64,000 bases of DNA, taken from contig JBBDXS010000003.1 of assembly GCA_040902195.1 (NCBI GenBank), forward strand, positions 62,001-126,000, read 5' to 3'. Shown here in pieces: positions 51,231 to 61,586 of this stretch. The DNA comes from JBBDXS01 sp040902195. GTDB taxonomy: Bacteria; Chloroflexota; Dehalococcoidia; DSTF01; RBG-16-68-14. The notes beneath the pieces are model-generated. The model worked only from the letters and a program-made list of their open reading frames with translations. It had not been told where the DNA came from and ran no database searches. Both the position numbers and the translations under genes were made by a program. Each line of letters opens with the position of its first letter. Position 1 is the stretch's first letter.

Positions 51231-51722
51231 ATGGCGACGCCTCTCGGGCACAGCATCGTCGGCTACGCCGTTGCCCGCGCGGCAGGCGTTCGTTCGCGCG
51301 GCGGCATCGCGCTCGCGATCGGCGCGGCGAACTTGCCGGACGTCGACTTCCTGGCGGGCTACATCTCGAACGGCGACGTGCTCTCGCTCCACCGCGAAGT
51401 GATTACGCACCGGCCGGTATTCCCCCTGCTCGCGGGCGGCCTTGCGGGGCTAGCGGCGACAGCGCTTGCGCTGGCGCGCGGCGAGCGGCCCGGCGTGGGC
51501 AACGTCGTGCGGCCGGCCGCCCTCGTGTCGGCGCTCGTGAGCACGCACGTGCTCATGGACCGGCTGCCGGTCCCGTATGATGTCTTACCAAAGCGCAACG
51601 GCTCGACAGCGGAGGTCTTCCTCACGGAGGCATGGAACGCCGTGGTCGATATGGCGACCTACGGCACCTTCGTCGTGCTCGCCCTCGAGCGCAACGGCAA
51701 CGGCCGCAAAGCAGAGGCGTAG
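51231..51722 (+). CDS. DUF457/YdjM-like membrane-bound metal-dependent hydrolase
   Basis: 163 residues. The signature is the GHSIVGY, ANLPDVDF and HREVITHRPVFP series of His/Asp, typical of YdjM-like membrane proteins, with several hydrophobic segments. ATG 51231 is 2 bp after the preceding stop; an earlier in-frame start overlaps that gene. Substrate unknown. Confidence 0.8.
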   Translation: MATPLGHSIVGYAVARAAGVRSRGGIALAIGAANLPDVDFLAGYISNGDVLSLHREVITHRPVFPLLAGGLAGLAATALALARGERPGVGNVVRPAALVSALVSTHVLMDRLPVPYDVLPKRNGSTAEVFLTEAWNAVVDMATYGTFVVLALERNGNGRKAEA

Positions 51723-51778
51723 AGCAGCCCAGCAGGGGTTCCCTGGCCACATTACCGTTGTGGCCGCAGGCAGGCGGC

Positions 51779-51800
51779 GGACAGAGCTGAAGCTCTGTCC
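51779..51800. repeat. Palindromic repeat GGACAGAGCT/AGCTCTGTCC
   Basis: A perfect 10-bp stem with a GA loop, the same family as 3441-3463. It lies between convergent genes and may act as a terminator. Confidence 0.6.
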
Positions 51801-51826
51801 TACAGCGCCTCGCCTAATCAAACGTC

Positions 51827-52582
51827 CTACTTGTAGATCTGTCCGCCGTCCACGACGAGGACGTGGCCGGTAACCATGCGCGCGTCGTCCGAGCAGAGGA
51901 AGACGAGCGGACCGATCAGGTCGTCCGGCAACATCTCGCGGCGAAGCGCGCGCTCCTGCGCTATGCGCTGGTAGCGCTCCTCCGGCACGATCGTCATGTC
52001 GCTGCTGCGCACGAGGCCCGGCGCGAGCGCGTTCGCGCGCACGCCGAACGGCCCTGCCTCGCGCGCGATGGTCTTCGTGAGGTTCTCGAGGGCGGCCTTA
52101 GCGGCGCTGTAGTGCGCGCGGCCTTCCGGCGCGAGAAACGTGTTCACCGACCCCATGTTCACAATCGCGCCGCTCCGCTGCTCCTTCATCGCAGGCAGCA
52201 CGGCGCGACAGGCGAGCTGCACGCCGGTCAGGTTGACACGCAGCACGAGGTCCCACTCCTCCGGCGGGATCTCGAGGAACGGCTTGCGTTCCAGCCTGGC
52301 GTAGACCGCCGCGCAGGTGACGAGGATGTCGATGCGTCCGAAGCGCTCCAGCGTCTGGCGCGCCATCGACTCCGTCGACTCGACGCTCGCGACGTCGGTG
52401 TGGAGCGCGAACGCCTCGCCGCCGGCGTCCTCGATCGCCGAGGCGACCTGTCGCGCGGGCTCGTCCGCGATGTCCGCGACCGCGACGCGCGCGCCTTCGC
52501 CAGCGAGGCCTTTTGCGAACGCGGCGCCGATCCCGAGCGCACCGCCCGTGACGATGGCGACCTTACCGGAGAGACGGTCCAT
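51827..52582 (-). CDS. Short-chain dehydrogenase/reductase
   Basis: 251 residues, classical SDR. The cofactor motif is VTGGALGIG and the catalytic Ser-Tyr-Lys are visible in MGSVNTF and HYSAAKA. FabG-like or a sugar/alcohol dehydrogenase are both possible. Confidence 0.87.
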   Translation of the reverse strand: MDRLSGKVAIVTGGALGIGAAFAKGLAGEGARVAVADIADEPARQVASAIEDAGGEAFALHTDVASVESTESMARQTLERFGRIDILVTCAAVYARLERKPFLEIPPEEWDLVLRVNLTGVQLACRAVLPAMKEQRSGAIVNMGSVNTFLAPEGRAHYSAAKAALENLTKTIAREAGPFGVRANALAPGLVRSSDMTIVPEERYQRIAQERALRREMLPDDLIGPLVFLCSDDARMVTGHVLVVDGGQIYK

Positions 52583-52593
52583 GGGAGCAGTAT

Positions 52594-52670
52594 AGAACCT
52601 GAGAACCTTAGAACCATGGGACCAAACTCAGCATGCGCCTGATTCCGCGGTTCCAAGGTTCCCTGGTTCT
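52594..52670. repeat. Inverted repeat of GAACCTTAGAACC type
   Basis: AGAACCTGAGAACCTTAGAACC (52594-52615) pairs with 52649-52670 at 19 of 22 positions. It lies between glpK and the SDR gene. Confidence 0.55.
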
Positions 52671-52676
52671 GCGGGG

Positions 52677-54167
<1,491 letters not shown>

Positions 54168-54236
54168 GTCGACGCGATTCTAGCATGGCCCGTCGCGCTT
54201 GAGCGCGCAGCACCGCCTCGATAGGATGGTGGCGCT

Positions 54237-54416
54237 GTGTCACTCGTTGCGCACGTCGCCGTGTTGGGGGTATTGCTGCTCGATCTCGCGTTGGGCGGCG
54301 CGGCCGTCGAGCGGCTGGGCGGCAGGATCGCGATGACGGGTTTCGAGTTTGCGATCATCCTGGGGTATGTCCTGTTCGTGCTCCAGTGGCTGCCCTGGCG
54401 GCGCGACGACGGCTAG
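54237..54416 (+). CDS. Possible small two-helix membrane protein
   Basis: 59 residues from a GTG at 54237: two hydrophobic segments (HVAVLGVLLLDLAL and EFAIILGYVLFVLQWLPW) and a basic/acidic tail (RRDDG). Composition and layout look real. No strong ribosome site. Confidence 0.45.
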   Translation: MSLVAHVAVLGVLLLDLALGGAAVERLGGRIAMTGFEFAIILGYVLFVLQWLPWRRDDG

Positions 54417-54725
54417 GAGTACACGCATCAAGCCCTGAGTAGTTCGAAGCTCGAAGTTTTCTTCGCTCCGGCCGAACATAAGCAGTCAAGTTGACACCTC
54501 GTAAGTCGGCTGTTACCCTCGATTTCGTTCGACTGTGGATAGGGATGTCGCGGCCGAATCTAACGTAAGAACGGTCTGACGTTCCGGGCACGGCCCGCCA
54601 CACGCGGCGGCACATGTGCTGAGGAGCCGGAGTCCCAGGGCCGCGGTCCGCCCCTGTAGGCGGACGACAATAACTGCCTAGCGACCGGTGGGGGCGCTGG
54701 CAAGGAAGGCCACGAGGGACGACCG
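54417..54725. other. Intergenic region, possible leader
   Basis: It holds GTCCGCC-N6-GGCGGAC (54647-54666, 7-bp stem) and other GC-rich hairpins just upstream of the TolB-like gene. No promoter pair or open reading frame stands out. It does not resemble a riboswitch class I recognise. Confidence 0.25.
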
Positions 54726-55916
54726 ATGAGGCTCGCCCCCGACCCCGTTCCGTCCCCGCCTAAGGCGGGACGATTCCTCTCCCGAAGCGTCAGGCCTCTG
54801 CTGCTCGTACGCCTTGTCGTGCTCGTCGCAGTGGTCGCGGCCGGGCTTACGGTTGGCTACCTGTTCGGCATGCCGGGCCGCAACGACGACGCCTCGGCGG
54901 AACGGCCCGCACTTCCGGAAGCAAACGCCCCTCTGGTTGTCTACACCGAGTTCGCATCCAGCGCGGACGCGCTCTGGGTCGCCGATCCGGACGACCCGAG
55001 CGACCGCACACAGCTCGCGCTGGTGCCGCACGCCGCGAACTACGGCATCGTCGCGAGCCTGTCGCCCGACGCCCCGCGCGTCGCCTACACCGTGCTGCCA
55101 ACCTCGGCCGCCGATCCCGCGCCCGACGTGCCGGCGCAGCTCTGGGTGCTCGATCTGGCGTCGGCCGACGCGAGCCTCGTCGCGGACGGCATCGATCTGC
55201 TCGTCGCGCCCGTGTGGTCACCGAGCGGCGACGCTGTTGTCGTGCGGCGCAGCACGTGGAGCGATGACGTCGGCGGCCATTTCGAGCTGCTGCGCGTCGC
55301 GCTCGATGGCACGTCGAACACCCTCGTCTCGTCCAGCGACGGCCTGTTCCCGATCGACTTCACGCCGGACGGCGGCGCCGTTTACTACGCTTCGATCGGC
55401 GCTGGCGGTACCGATCTGCTGCGCGCGTCGCTCGCAGGCGCGGCAGCCGCGAGTGAGACCGTCGCGCACCTAAGCGACGGCTTCGCGCGCGATTGGGAGC
55501 TTTCGCCGGACGGCTCGGCACTCGCGTACCTGGTCGACGGCCCGGCGGGCATCGCCTTCGAGGCGAAGATCCTCGATCTCGGGTCGGGTGCTGCGGGCCA
55601 GGCGATCGCGGGCGAACCTCTCGAGGCGTTCAGCCCGGCGTGGACGCCGGACGGAACGCTGACCCTCGGACGGACCGAAGGCGCGGCGCAGGTCGAAGGC
55701 GGCGCGGCGTTGTCGCTGCCTAAGCCGAACGGCGGGTTCGACGCGCCGCTGTCGTGGTCGCCGGACGGCGCGCACCTCGCGTTGCGCGCGTTCGAGGGCG
55801 CGTCGGTCTCCGAGCCGGGGGCGAGCCGCGTCGTCATCGCGAACGGCAGCACGCGACACGTCCTGGCGGACACCGGCGACCTCACGGTGCTCGGCTGGCT
55901 GAAGGTGTCGCCGTGA
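54726..55916 (+). CDS. TolB-like PD40 propeller protein, membrane-anchored
   Basis: 396 residues with one N-terminal transmembrane segment (LLLVRLVVLVAVVAAGLTVGYL) and a WD40/PD40-like propeller (SLSPDAPRVAY, WSPSGDAVVV, WELSPDGSALAY, WSPDGAHLAL). Paralogous in type to the lipoprotein at 12400. The stop overlaps the lytic transglycosylase start (GTGA). Confidence 0.78.
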   Translation: MRLAPDPVPSPPKAGRFLSRSVRPLLLVRLVVLVAVVAAGLTVGYLFGMPGRNDDASAERPALPEANAPLVVYTEFASSADALWVADPDDPSDRTQLALVPHAANYGIVASLSPDAPRVAYTVLPTSAADPAPDVPAQLWVLDLASADASLVADGIDLLVAPVWSPSGDAVVVRRSTWSDDVGGHFELLRVALDGTSNTLVSSSDGLFPIDFTPDGGAVYYASIGAGGTDLLRASLAGAAAASETVAHLSDGFARDWELSPDGSALAYLVDGPAGIAFEAKILDLGSGAAGQAIAGEPLEAFSPAWTPDGTLTLGRTEGAAQVEGGAALSLPKPNGGFDAPLSWSPDGAHLALRAFEGASVSEPGASRVVIANGSTRHVLADTGDLTVLGWLKVSP

Positions 55917-57385
55917 GCTGGCGTTTCGTGCTGCTGGCCGCGTTCGTGATGGCGCTCTACGCCGGAGCGGCAGCCTCGCCGGCGCCGCGCGCGGAGGGCT
56001 GCGCGTTTTCGACTGTGCCGACGGCGTACGAGGCGAACCGGGACCGCGTGGCGTACCTGCGCGGGCTGGAGCTGGCCGGCTACAACATGATCCTCCCCTC
56101 AGACAACTTCTTCGGCACGCCGAACATCGAGATCGGCGCGCGCGACAACCGTCGTACTGCGGACGATCCGTACATTCCCCCGGTGTTGCTGAAGGCCACG
56201 GGCTACGTCGAGAGCGCGATGACGCAAGCGGCGTCCAGCGTGCCGTTCGGCGCGGTCGGCCCGGCGCTGATCTCGTTCGATTGCGGGCACGGCATCATGC
56301 AGATCACGAGCGGCATGACGAGCGGACAGGACGGCGGCTGGCCATCGAAGAACCAGGCGCTCGTGGCGACGCATTATCTCTACAACATCGGTCGCGGCGC
56401 CGCGATCCTGGCCGACAAGTGGAACGCGGCTCCCGGCTTCCGGCCCATCGCGGGGACGGACACGGACAGCGACCCGAAGATCGTCGAGAACTGGTACTTC
56501 GCGCTCTGGGGATACAACGGCTTTACGGGGCCCGGGGCGAACCGGAGCAACCACCCATCGGACCCGATCTACGCCGACTGGCCGCGCACGCCCTTTAGCT
56601 GCAACTCCGGCGACAGCAACGGCCACAGTTACGGCAACTACCCCTACCAGGAAATCGTCTACGGCTGCGCCTCGCGGCCACCGTCCGTGGAGGGCACGCC
56701 GCTCTGGACCGCGCCGCCCCTCCCGTTCTCGCTGCCTAACCTGACCAGTACGAAATGGGCCGACCCGCTCAGCCTCGATAACTGGAACGCGTGCTCGGGC
56801 GGCAGCTTCAACTGCGCAGCGATGGACATCCCTTCGCCGCGTCCGCGGCACTACGACGATACGCCGCGGCCGTCGGACGACCTCGCCGCGTACTTGCTCG
56901 GCTCGCCGCAGCTTTCCGTGAGCCGAGCGACGTTGGACGTGGGATCGAACACGATCACGATCTCGAACACAGGACAGGGCATCCTTTCCTGGCGCGCAAA
57001 GCCGGGCCAGGCGTGGGTCAGCGTGAACAAGCAGGGCGGCGTCGCGCTGTCGAACGACGTGCCGTGCGCCGACGGCGCTCCGTGCACGCGCAGCCCATCG
57101 CTCACGATCAACGTCGGGGACGGTCACAACACCGGGTGGGTCGACATCGAATCGCTGACCACGGCACAGACGATACGGATCACGCTCGCCAACAACATCT
57201 ATGATGTCAACTGCGACGGTCAGACGAACCCGATCGATGCGACGTTCATCCTGCAATACAACGCATCGTTGGTCATGGTGCTTCCCTGCTCTGACAATGC
57301 CGATGTGAACCGCGACGGCCACATCGATGCGGTCGACGCAGCACTACTGCTGCAATACAATGCCGGCCTGATCGGCGAACTCTAG
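55913..57385 (+). CDS. Secreted lytic transglycosylase-like protein with C-terminal dockerin
   Basis: 490 residues. After the signal peptide an SLT/goose-lysozyme-like domain has the catalytic Glu in TGYVESA and the GHGIMQITSGM motif. A proline-rich middle and a BACON/Ig-like beta domain (LSVSRATLDVGSNTITISNTGQGILSW) follow, then a type I-like dockerin (DVNCDGQTNPIDATFILQY, DVNRDGHIDAVDAALLLQY). Peptidoglycan cleavage is likely, with surface attachment through a cohesin (inference). Starts at GTG 55913, which overlaps the preceding stop. Confidence 0.8.
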   Translation: MSWRFVLLAAFVMALYAGAAASPAPRAEGCAFSTVPTAYEANRDRVAYLRGLELAGYNMILPSDNFFGTPNIEIGARDNRRTADDPYIPPVLLKATGYVESAMTQAASSVPFGAVGPALISFDCGHGIMQITSGMTSGQDGGWPSKNQALVATHYLYNIGRGAAILADKWNAAPGFRPIAGTDTDSDPKIVENWYFALWGYNGFTGPGANRSNHPSDPIYADWPRTPFSCNSGDSNGHSYGNYPYQEIVYGCASRPPSVEGTPLWTAPPLPFSLPNLTSTKWADPLSLDNWNACSGGSFNCAAMDIPSPRPRHYDDTPRPSDDLAAYLLGSPQLSVSRATLDVGSNTITISNTGQGILSWRAKPGQAWVSVNKQGGVALSNDVPCADGAPCTRSPSLTINVGDGHNTGWVDIESLTTAQTIRITLANNIYDVNCDGQTNPIDATFILQYNASLVMVLPCSDNADVNRDGHIDAVDAALLLQYNAGLIGEL

Positions 57386-57424
57386 CGAGGGCTGTGATAT
57401 ACTTTCCGGCAGGAGCGGCCCCTG

Positions 57425-57919
57425 ATGCTTGGGCACCTCATCGGTTCCATCCGCCGCAACCACGCCCTCGAGCACGCGACCATCTCGGTGCTGGCGAGCA
57501 AGCTTGGCGACGAGGCTCTGCTCGTTGGCCGGGCGACGCGTAACGGCTTCTATCTGTACGGCGATCTGACGTCCGAGAGCGTGCTGGAGAGCACGCGCGA
57601 AGCGCTGGGGCGTTTGCGCGGCGGCGAGTCGAACCTGGCGGTCTCGCCCATGTGCGGGACGAACCTGGCCGTCGCGGGCGTGCTCGCGGGCCTCTCGTCG
57701 CTGCTGGCGCTGGGCAATCGCAGCAGGCGGGAACGTATCCCCAACGTCCTGCTCGCGTCGATGACGGCTGTGCTTGTCGCGCAGCCTTTGGGACGCCTGG
57801 TACAGCAGCACTTCACGACCGACTCCGACCTCTCCGATACGGAGCTGGTGGGCATCCGGCAGGGCGGCAGAGGCCCCGGGCGCTTCCACAAGGTCGAGAC
57901 CGCGCGCACCGCGCCCTGA
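57425..57919 (+). CDS. DUF6391-family membrane protein
   Basis: 164 residues. The signature is RRNHALEHATISVLASK, then GFYLYGDL and the SPMCGTNLAVAGVLAGLSSLLAL hydrophobic stretch. Family members occur in Cyanobacteria and Chloroflexota; the function is unknown. It sits between the dockerin gene and tRNA-Arg. Confidence 0.75.
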   Translation: MLGHLIGSIRRNHALEHATISVLASKLGDEALLVGRATRNGFYLYGDLTSESVLESTREALGRLRGGESNLAVSPMCGTNLAVAGVLAGLSSLLALGNRSRRERIPNVLLASMTAVLVAQPLGRLVQQHFTTDSDLSDTELVGIRQGGRGPGRFHKVETARTAP

Positions 57920-57931
57920 GACCGATCCCAC

Positions 57932-58008
57932 GTCCCCGTAGCTCAACCGGATAGAGCAGCGGACTTCTAATCCGCAGGTTGCAGGTTCGAGTCCTGCCGG
58001 GGACGCCA
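57932..58008 (+). tRNA. tRNA-Arg (TCT), probable integration site
   Basis: GTCCCCG acceptor, anticodon loop CTTCTAA (TCT), T-arm GCAGG-TTCGAGT-CCTGC and an encoded CCA. A tyrosine integrase gene follows 161 bp downstream, so this is the likely attachment site of the element to the right. Confidence 0.94.
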
Positions 58009-58169
58009 GACACCCAACTTCGTATCTGAAGTTGACGGAAGAGCACCCTCCGATGGCCCATCGCGCCACGCCGTGACCAGCGGATTCGTCCAGCGTTTCC
58101 GGACGGTCACAACCAATCCCCTCGTCGTTTGCCCGACCAGCACTGACTGCGAAAGGAGGCAGTGGAACA

Positions 58170-59198
58170 ATGGTCGCACGACGGAGGTGGAATCAGGTGG
58201 ACAAGTCATCGGTCACACTCGCACGGCTCAGAGAAGCTTACGCCGTGTACAACCAAGTGGTGGGTAAGTCGCCCAGAACCATCCACTGGTACAACCAAAA
58301 GCTACAGCTTGTTGAGCGGTTCCTCGGGGAGGGCTGCGACCTGGGCGACTTCACACTGGAATCGGCGCGTGCATATATCGCCGACTTGCAGAACCGCCGG
58401 GTACGGTACCAGAACAACGGCTACGTGAAGGACAAGAGCGGCGCGTTGTCGAGCGCCTATATCCAGGGCTTTGCCCGCGCTCTGCGGGCGTTCTCAACAT
58501 GGCTAAATCAGGAGGGCTATACCGAGACGAACGTCCTGCAGCCACTGAAGCCTCCTTGCATCCAGCGCAAGGTCGTCCAGCCACTGACGGACGAGGACGT
58601 CCGTCAGATTCTCGGACGCCTCGACCAGAACGACCCCTACGGAGCCCGTGCCTACGCGATGATCTGGACGCTGCTCGACACCGGCCTCAGGGCTTCCGAG
58701 CTCTGCGGCCTGCGCGTCGATAACACGCACATCGAGAAGCAGGGTTTCCTCAAGGTGCTCGGCAAGGGCAATAAAGAGCGGCTCGTGCCCATCGGAGCGC
58801 GCACGATGTCCGTTCTGCTCCGTTGGCGCGACGTGTTCAGGCCGATGTACGACGAGCTAGACAGCCCTTACTTTTTCCTCGGCCGAGACGGCGGGCTGAT
58901 GACCACGATGGCCCTCCAGGAAGTCGTAAAGCGCGCCGGCCGGAACGCGGGCGTCCCACGCCTGCACTGCCACTTGCTCCGGCACACCTTTGCAACGAAC
59001 TACCTAGTCATGGAAGTCGGCGACCCGCTCCGGCTCCAGCAGATCCTGGGCCACACGTCGCTGGAAATGGTCCGGCACTACGTGGCGATGGCCAGCATAG
59101 AGCAGAGCTTGTTAGAGAAAAGGCCTTCGCCAATGGATTTGTTCGATAGAGCCCGGCCTTCCGACAGAACCGCCTACCTCGGAAGAACTCTCAAGTAG
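58170..59198 (+). CDS. Tyrosine recombinase/integrase
   Basis: 342 residues, XerC/D-like. Active-site residues are visible: Arg174 (TGLRASE), a Lys in GKGNKER, His268 and Arg271 (HLLRH), His295 (LGHTS) and Tyr304 (VRHYVAM). N-terminal SAM-like domain about 1-110. AAAGGAGG lies upstream of the ATG. The 3' end overlaps the Mrr-like gene by 25 bp on the other strand. Confidence 0.9.
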   Translation: MVARRRWNQVDKSSVTLARLREAYAVYNQVVGKSPRTIHWYNQKLQLVERFLGEGCDLGDFTLESARAYIADLQNRRVRYQNNGYVKDKSGALSSAYIQGFARALRAFSTWLNQEGYTETNVLQPLKPPCIQRKVVQPLTDEDVRQILGRLDQNDPYGARAYAMIWTLLDTGLRASELCGLRVDNTHIEKQGFLKVLGKGNKERLVPIGARTMSVLLRWRDVFRPMYDELDSPYFFLGRDGGLMTTMALQEVVKRAGRNAGVPRLHCHLLRHTFATNYLVMEVGDPLRLQQILGHTSLEMVRHYVAMASIEQSLLEKRPSPMDLFDRARPSDRTAYLGRTLK

Positions 59199-60316
59199 AA
59201 TTCTTTGGAACGCCCGTAGTCATCGCACAATGCCCTGTCGACATGGTGGCCCCTAAACGGGCCTATGCTCCAAGCCGCAACGTCGCTTATCCATGCGGTC
59301 AGCTCCAAGGGGTCAACCAGGGCCATTCGCGGCTGATATCTTGCAGCAAGCTGCCTGGCTGATCGGGAGAACTTGGACGTCGTGACCATTACGCCGTAGT
59401 CGGCATTCTGATCGATCACGGTAAACATGAATTCTTTCAACTGAGAGAGCCTGACCGGTTCGGAGCGATGTCGCTTGCATTCCACGAACGTGACAATTGG
59501 TAGCTCCGAACCTCTCTGGATCACAATTACATCTTTGCCGTCATCCCAACTGGCCGGCGTCAGAACGACGTCGTAGCCCAAGCTTCGAAGCAAGGAGGCC
59601 ACGAGCGCCTCGAACTTGCGGGGGTTGGTCTCCGGTAAGTGGTCAGGCCGGCGTGACAGATACCTGACTACTTCGGGCTGAATTAGAGTCTCACTATCCG
59701 CGAGCGACTTAACAAGTGCCGCGTCTGATTGAATGCTAGCTGTGTCGTCCCAAACCAATTGAATGTCCTGCGTCTTCAACATGGTCGTCAACCAGCAGTA
59801 GGAAAAGCGGAAGATATCATAGTCCGAAAGATCTGGCGCTCTTATGAATGCCGTGCCACACGATCTTGTAGACGGGTCCCCGAACATGATCGCGTCGAGG
59901 TCAAGTTCTATCGTACGTTTACGTACATCAACGAGCGAAGGAAGGCCGTCGCTAAGGTCTTCGCTATCAGCTGTTCTATAGTCCAATTCAAATGCTGCCT
60001 GTCGCATTCGTTCCCAGTCGTCAGAGCAGTCCTTTTCCTCTGGGCCGGTCACCTCGAGGGTTAGAACATAAGGGGGCTTGCTTCTCGCTGACTCTTGGTC
60101 GGGAAACAGAAGAACGTCATCCCAGAAGTAGCGCAGGCTCAGTTCGTCTTCGACCGAGGGCCATGGCTGGCCAGGAGTCCGAACCAGTCGCCATAGAGCG
60201 ACGGATCGGAGCCGCTTCGCCCTCCGCCACCAGGGGCGACCAGGACTCTCTCGCGCCGCCGTAAAGTCGAGACGACGAGATTGGCCGCGCAATAGCCGCC
60301 CAGGGAGGGGTTTCAT
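59174..60316 (-). CDS. Mrr-like restriction endonuclease domain protein
   Basis: 380 residues. The C-terminal third carries an Mrr catalytic domain (KFEALVASLLRSLGYDVVLTP, then DDGKDVIV and FVECKRH, the D-ExK motif, near residue 275). The N-terminal 230 residues are unfamiliar. It may be a type IV (methylation-dependent) restriction enzyme or a DNA-degrading defence protein. GC is low. It lies next to an XRE gene on the same strand. Confidence 0.75.
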   Translation of the reverse strand: MKPLPGRLLRGQSRRLDFTAARESPGRPWWRRAKRLRSVALWRLVRTPGQPWPSVEDELSLRYFWDDVLLFPDQESARSKPPYVLTLEVTGPEEKDCSDDWERMRQAAFELDYRTADSEDLSDGLPSLVDVRKRTIELDLDAIMFGDPSTRSCGTAFIRAPDLSDYDIFRFSYCWLTTMLKTQDIQLVWDDTASIQSDAALVKSLADSETLIQPEVVRYLSRRPDHLPETNPRKFEALVASLLRSLGYDVVLTPASWDDGKDVIVIQRGSELPIVTFVECKRHRSEPVRLSQLKEFMFTVIDQNADYGVMVTTSKFSRSARQLAARYQPRMALVDPLELTAWISDVAAWSIGPFRGHHVDRALCDDYGRSKEFYLRVLPR

Positions 60317-60362
60317 GGAGGTCCTCCGGGGAGGAGCGGGCCCGGCCAGCCTTCCGAGTGAG

Positions 60363-60668
60363 CTACCTAAGGCTCGCCGGAAGGACTAACGGTTTGTAGT
60401 CCGCCGCCATCAGCAGTTCGTCGACTTCTTCGACTGCGAGGCCGAGACCAAATGCGCCGAGGAGAATCACGGCGTCCCGGCTCGGGTTCTCGCGCTCTCC
60501 AGAGAGGAGTCTCGACAAGTAGCTCTCGTCGAGCCAGGCGTCCCGGGCGATCTGCGACTGTCGCTTGCCGCGCAGTTTCGCTCGGTCGCCGTACCTCTGT
60601 AGGAGAGCCGTCAACGTTCCGTTAGCGACTCGCTGAACGCGGGTAGGGTCGAGTGTTCTCATGGTCAA
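60363..60668 (-). CDS. XRE-family transcriptional regulator
   Basis: 101 residues with a helix-turn-helix of the XRE type (KRQSQIARDAWLDESYLSRLLSGERENPSRDAVILL). Probably regulates the nuclease gene downstream on the same strand. The first ATG has moderate support. Confidence 0.8.
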   Translation of the reverse strand: MTMRTLDPTRVQRVANGTLTALLQRYGDRAKLRGKRQSQIARDAWLDESYLSRLLSGERENPSRDAVILLGAFGLGLAVEEVDELLMAADYKPLVLPASLR

Positions 60669-61331
60669 CCTCCAAATCTACACACTCATCGAAGGCTGAC
60701 CTGTTCGACCCGTTGGACTAGGGCCCGCCCCTCCTTTCGCGCACCATTCTGGATCGACGAGTGCCAGCGCGTCAATGCCCGCCAGGCAATGCCTTCACAC
60801 CAGCATCAGGTTTACGATCCGCGGTGAGAGGAGTCGACGGTTGAGCGGGATGAGACAAGCGGTTCAGGTGCTGCCCCTCCCCTGTAAGGAGGTGATGTAG
60901 CGATGAGTGAACAGACAACCGAGTTTCCGGAACCAGAGTTGCCGGAAGATCCCGAGGCACGTCGCGAGTTAGCCGGCAGTTCGTTGGCCTGATATCGATG
61001 TACGTCGAAGATGGCGAGCGAGCGTACCGAGCTATCCGTCAGACACTGCCGCAATTGCGTGAACTGCTCGACTAGACCGAATCGCACCCAACCTACTCTA
61101 ACCGTCACTCCTCCTGCCCCATTGATCCGCTCCGATCTACTTCGATACTCAATGCCCGTCTTGACAGGCATTCGACCATGCACCTGTAGAATTAGCCCCT
61201 GTAGGGTCGGCCTGTACCCTCCCAACGGCAAGGGGAGCAGTAGGCGACGATGTTTGTCCATCCCGCCGGCGCAAGCGACGCCCGCGGCAAAGCGGCCGCC
61301 ACGGCGCTCATAGGCCGACCCGGCGTACACC
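60669..61331. other. Intergenic region with a small ORF and a promoter
   Basis: Contains a strong ribosome site and a short frame at 60903, a possible promoter at 61161-61192 (TTGACA, then TGTAGA with 18-bp spacing) for the HicB-like gene, and no other convincing coding region. Larger frames here on the minus strand look spurious. Confidence 0.4.
60903..60992 (+). CDS. Possible frameshifted small protein with perfect Shine-Dalgarno
   Basis: AAGGAGGTGATG precedes ATG 60903 and matches the 16S anti-Shine-Dalgarno closely. The 29-residue frame reads MSEQTTEFPEPELPEDPEARRELAG and stops. In the -1 frame the sequence continues as VSRQFVGLISMYVEDGERAY and ...QTLPQLRELLD, stop 61075. One frameshift would give a protein of about 56 residues. 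Unverified. Confidence 0.35.
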   Translation: MSEQTTEFPEPELPEDPEARRELAGSSLA

Positions 61332-61586
61332 ATGCGTACCGTTACTTACACTGTACTGATAACGAAACATCCGAAGGGCTTCGTGGCGACCTGTCCAGCC
61401 CTCAACGATTGCACCACGCTCGGCAAAAGCCGGGCCGGTGCGTATAAGGCGATCAAGGACCTCATCAGGCGTCGCCTCATCAAGCTCATCGAAAGCGAGC
61501 AGCAACCTCCGACCGACCCAGTCGTCTCCGTCAAACACCTGCGTATCGACCTTCTCGAGATCCACAAGGAATTGGACCTGCGATGA
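61332..61586 (+). CDS. HicB-like antitoxin-type protein
   Basis: 84 residues with a HicB-like fold: YTVLITKHPKGFVATCPALNDCTTLGKSRAGAYKAIKDL. HicB proteins usually antagonise HicA toxins; no HicA is visible next to it. It lies downstream of a predicted promoter (about 61161-61192). Confidence 0.65.
   Translation: MRTVTYTVLITKHPKGFVATCPALNDCTTLGKSRAGAYKAIKDLIRRRLIKLIESEQQPPTDPVVSVKHLRIDLLEIHKELDLR

Noticed and set aside
60812..61333. Minus-strand 173-residue open frame
   Set aside because: No domain, no ribosome site, composition unlike protein, and it overlaps the better supported plus-strand features.
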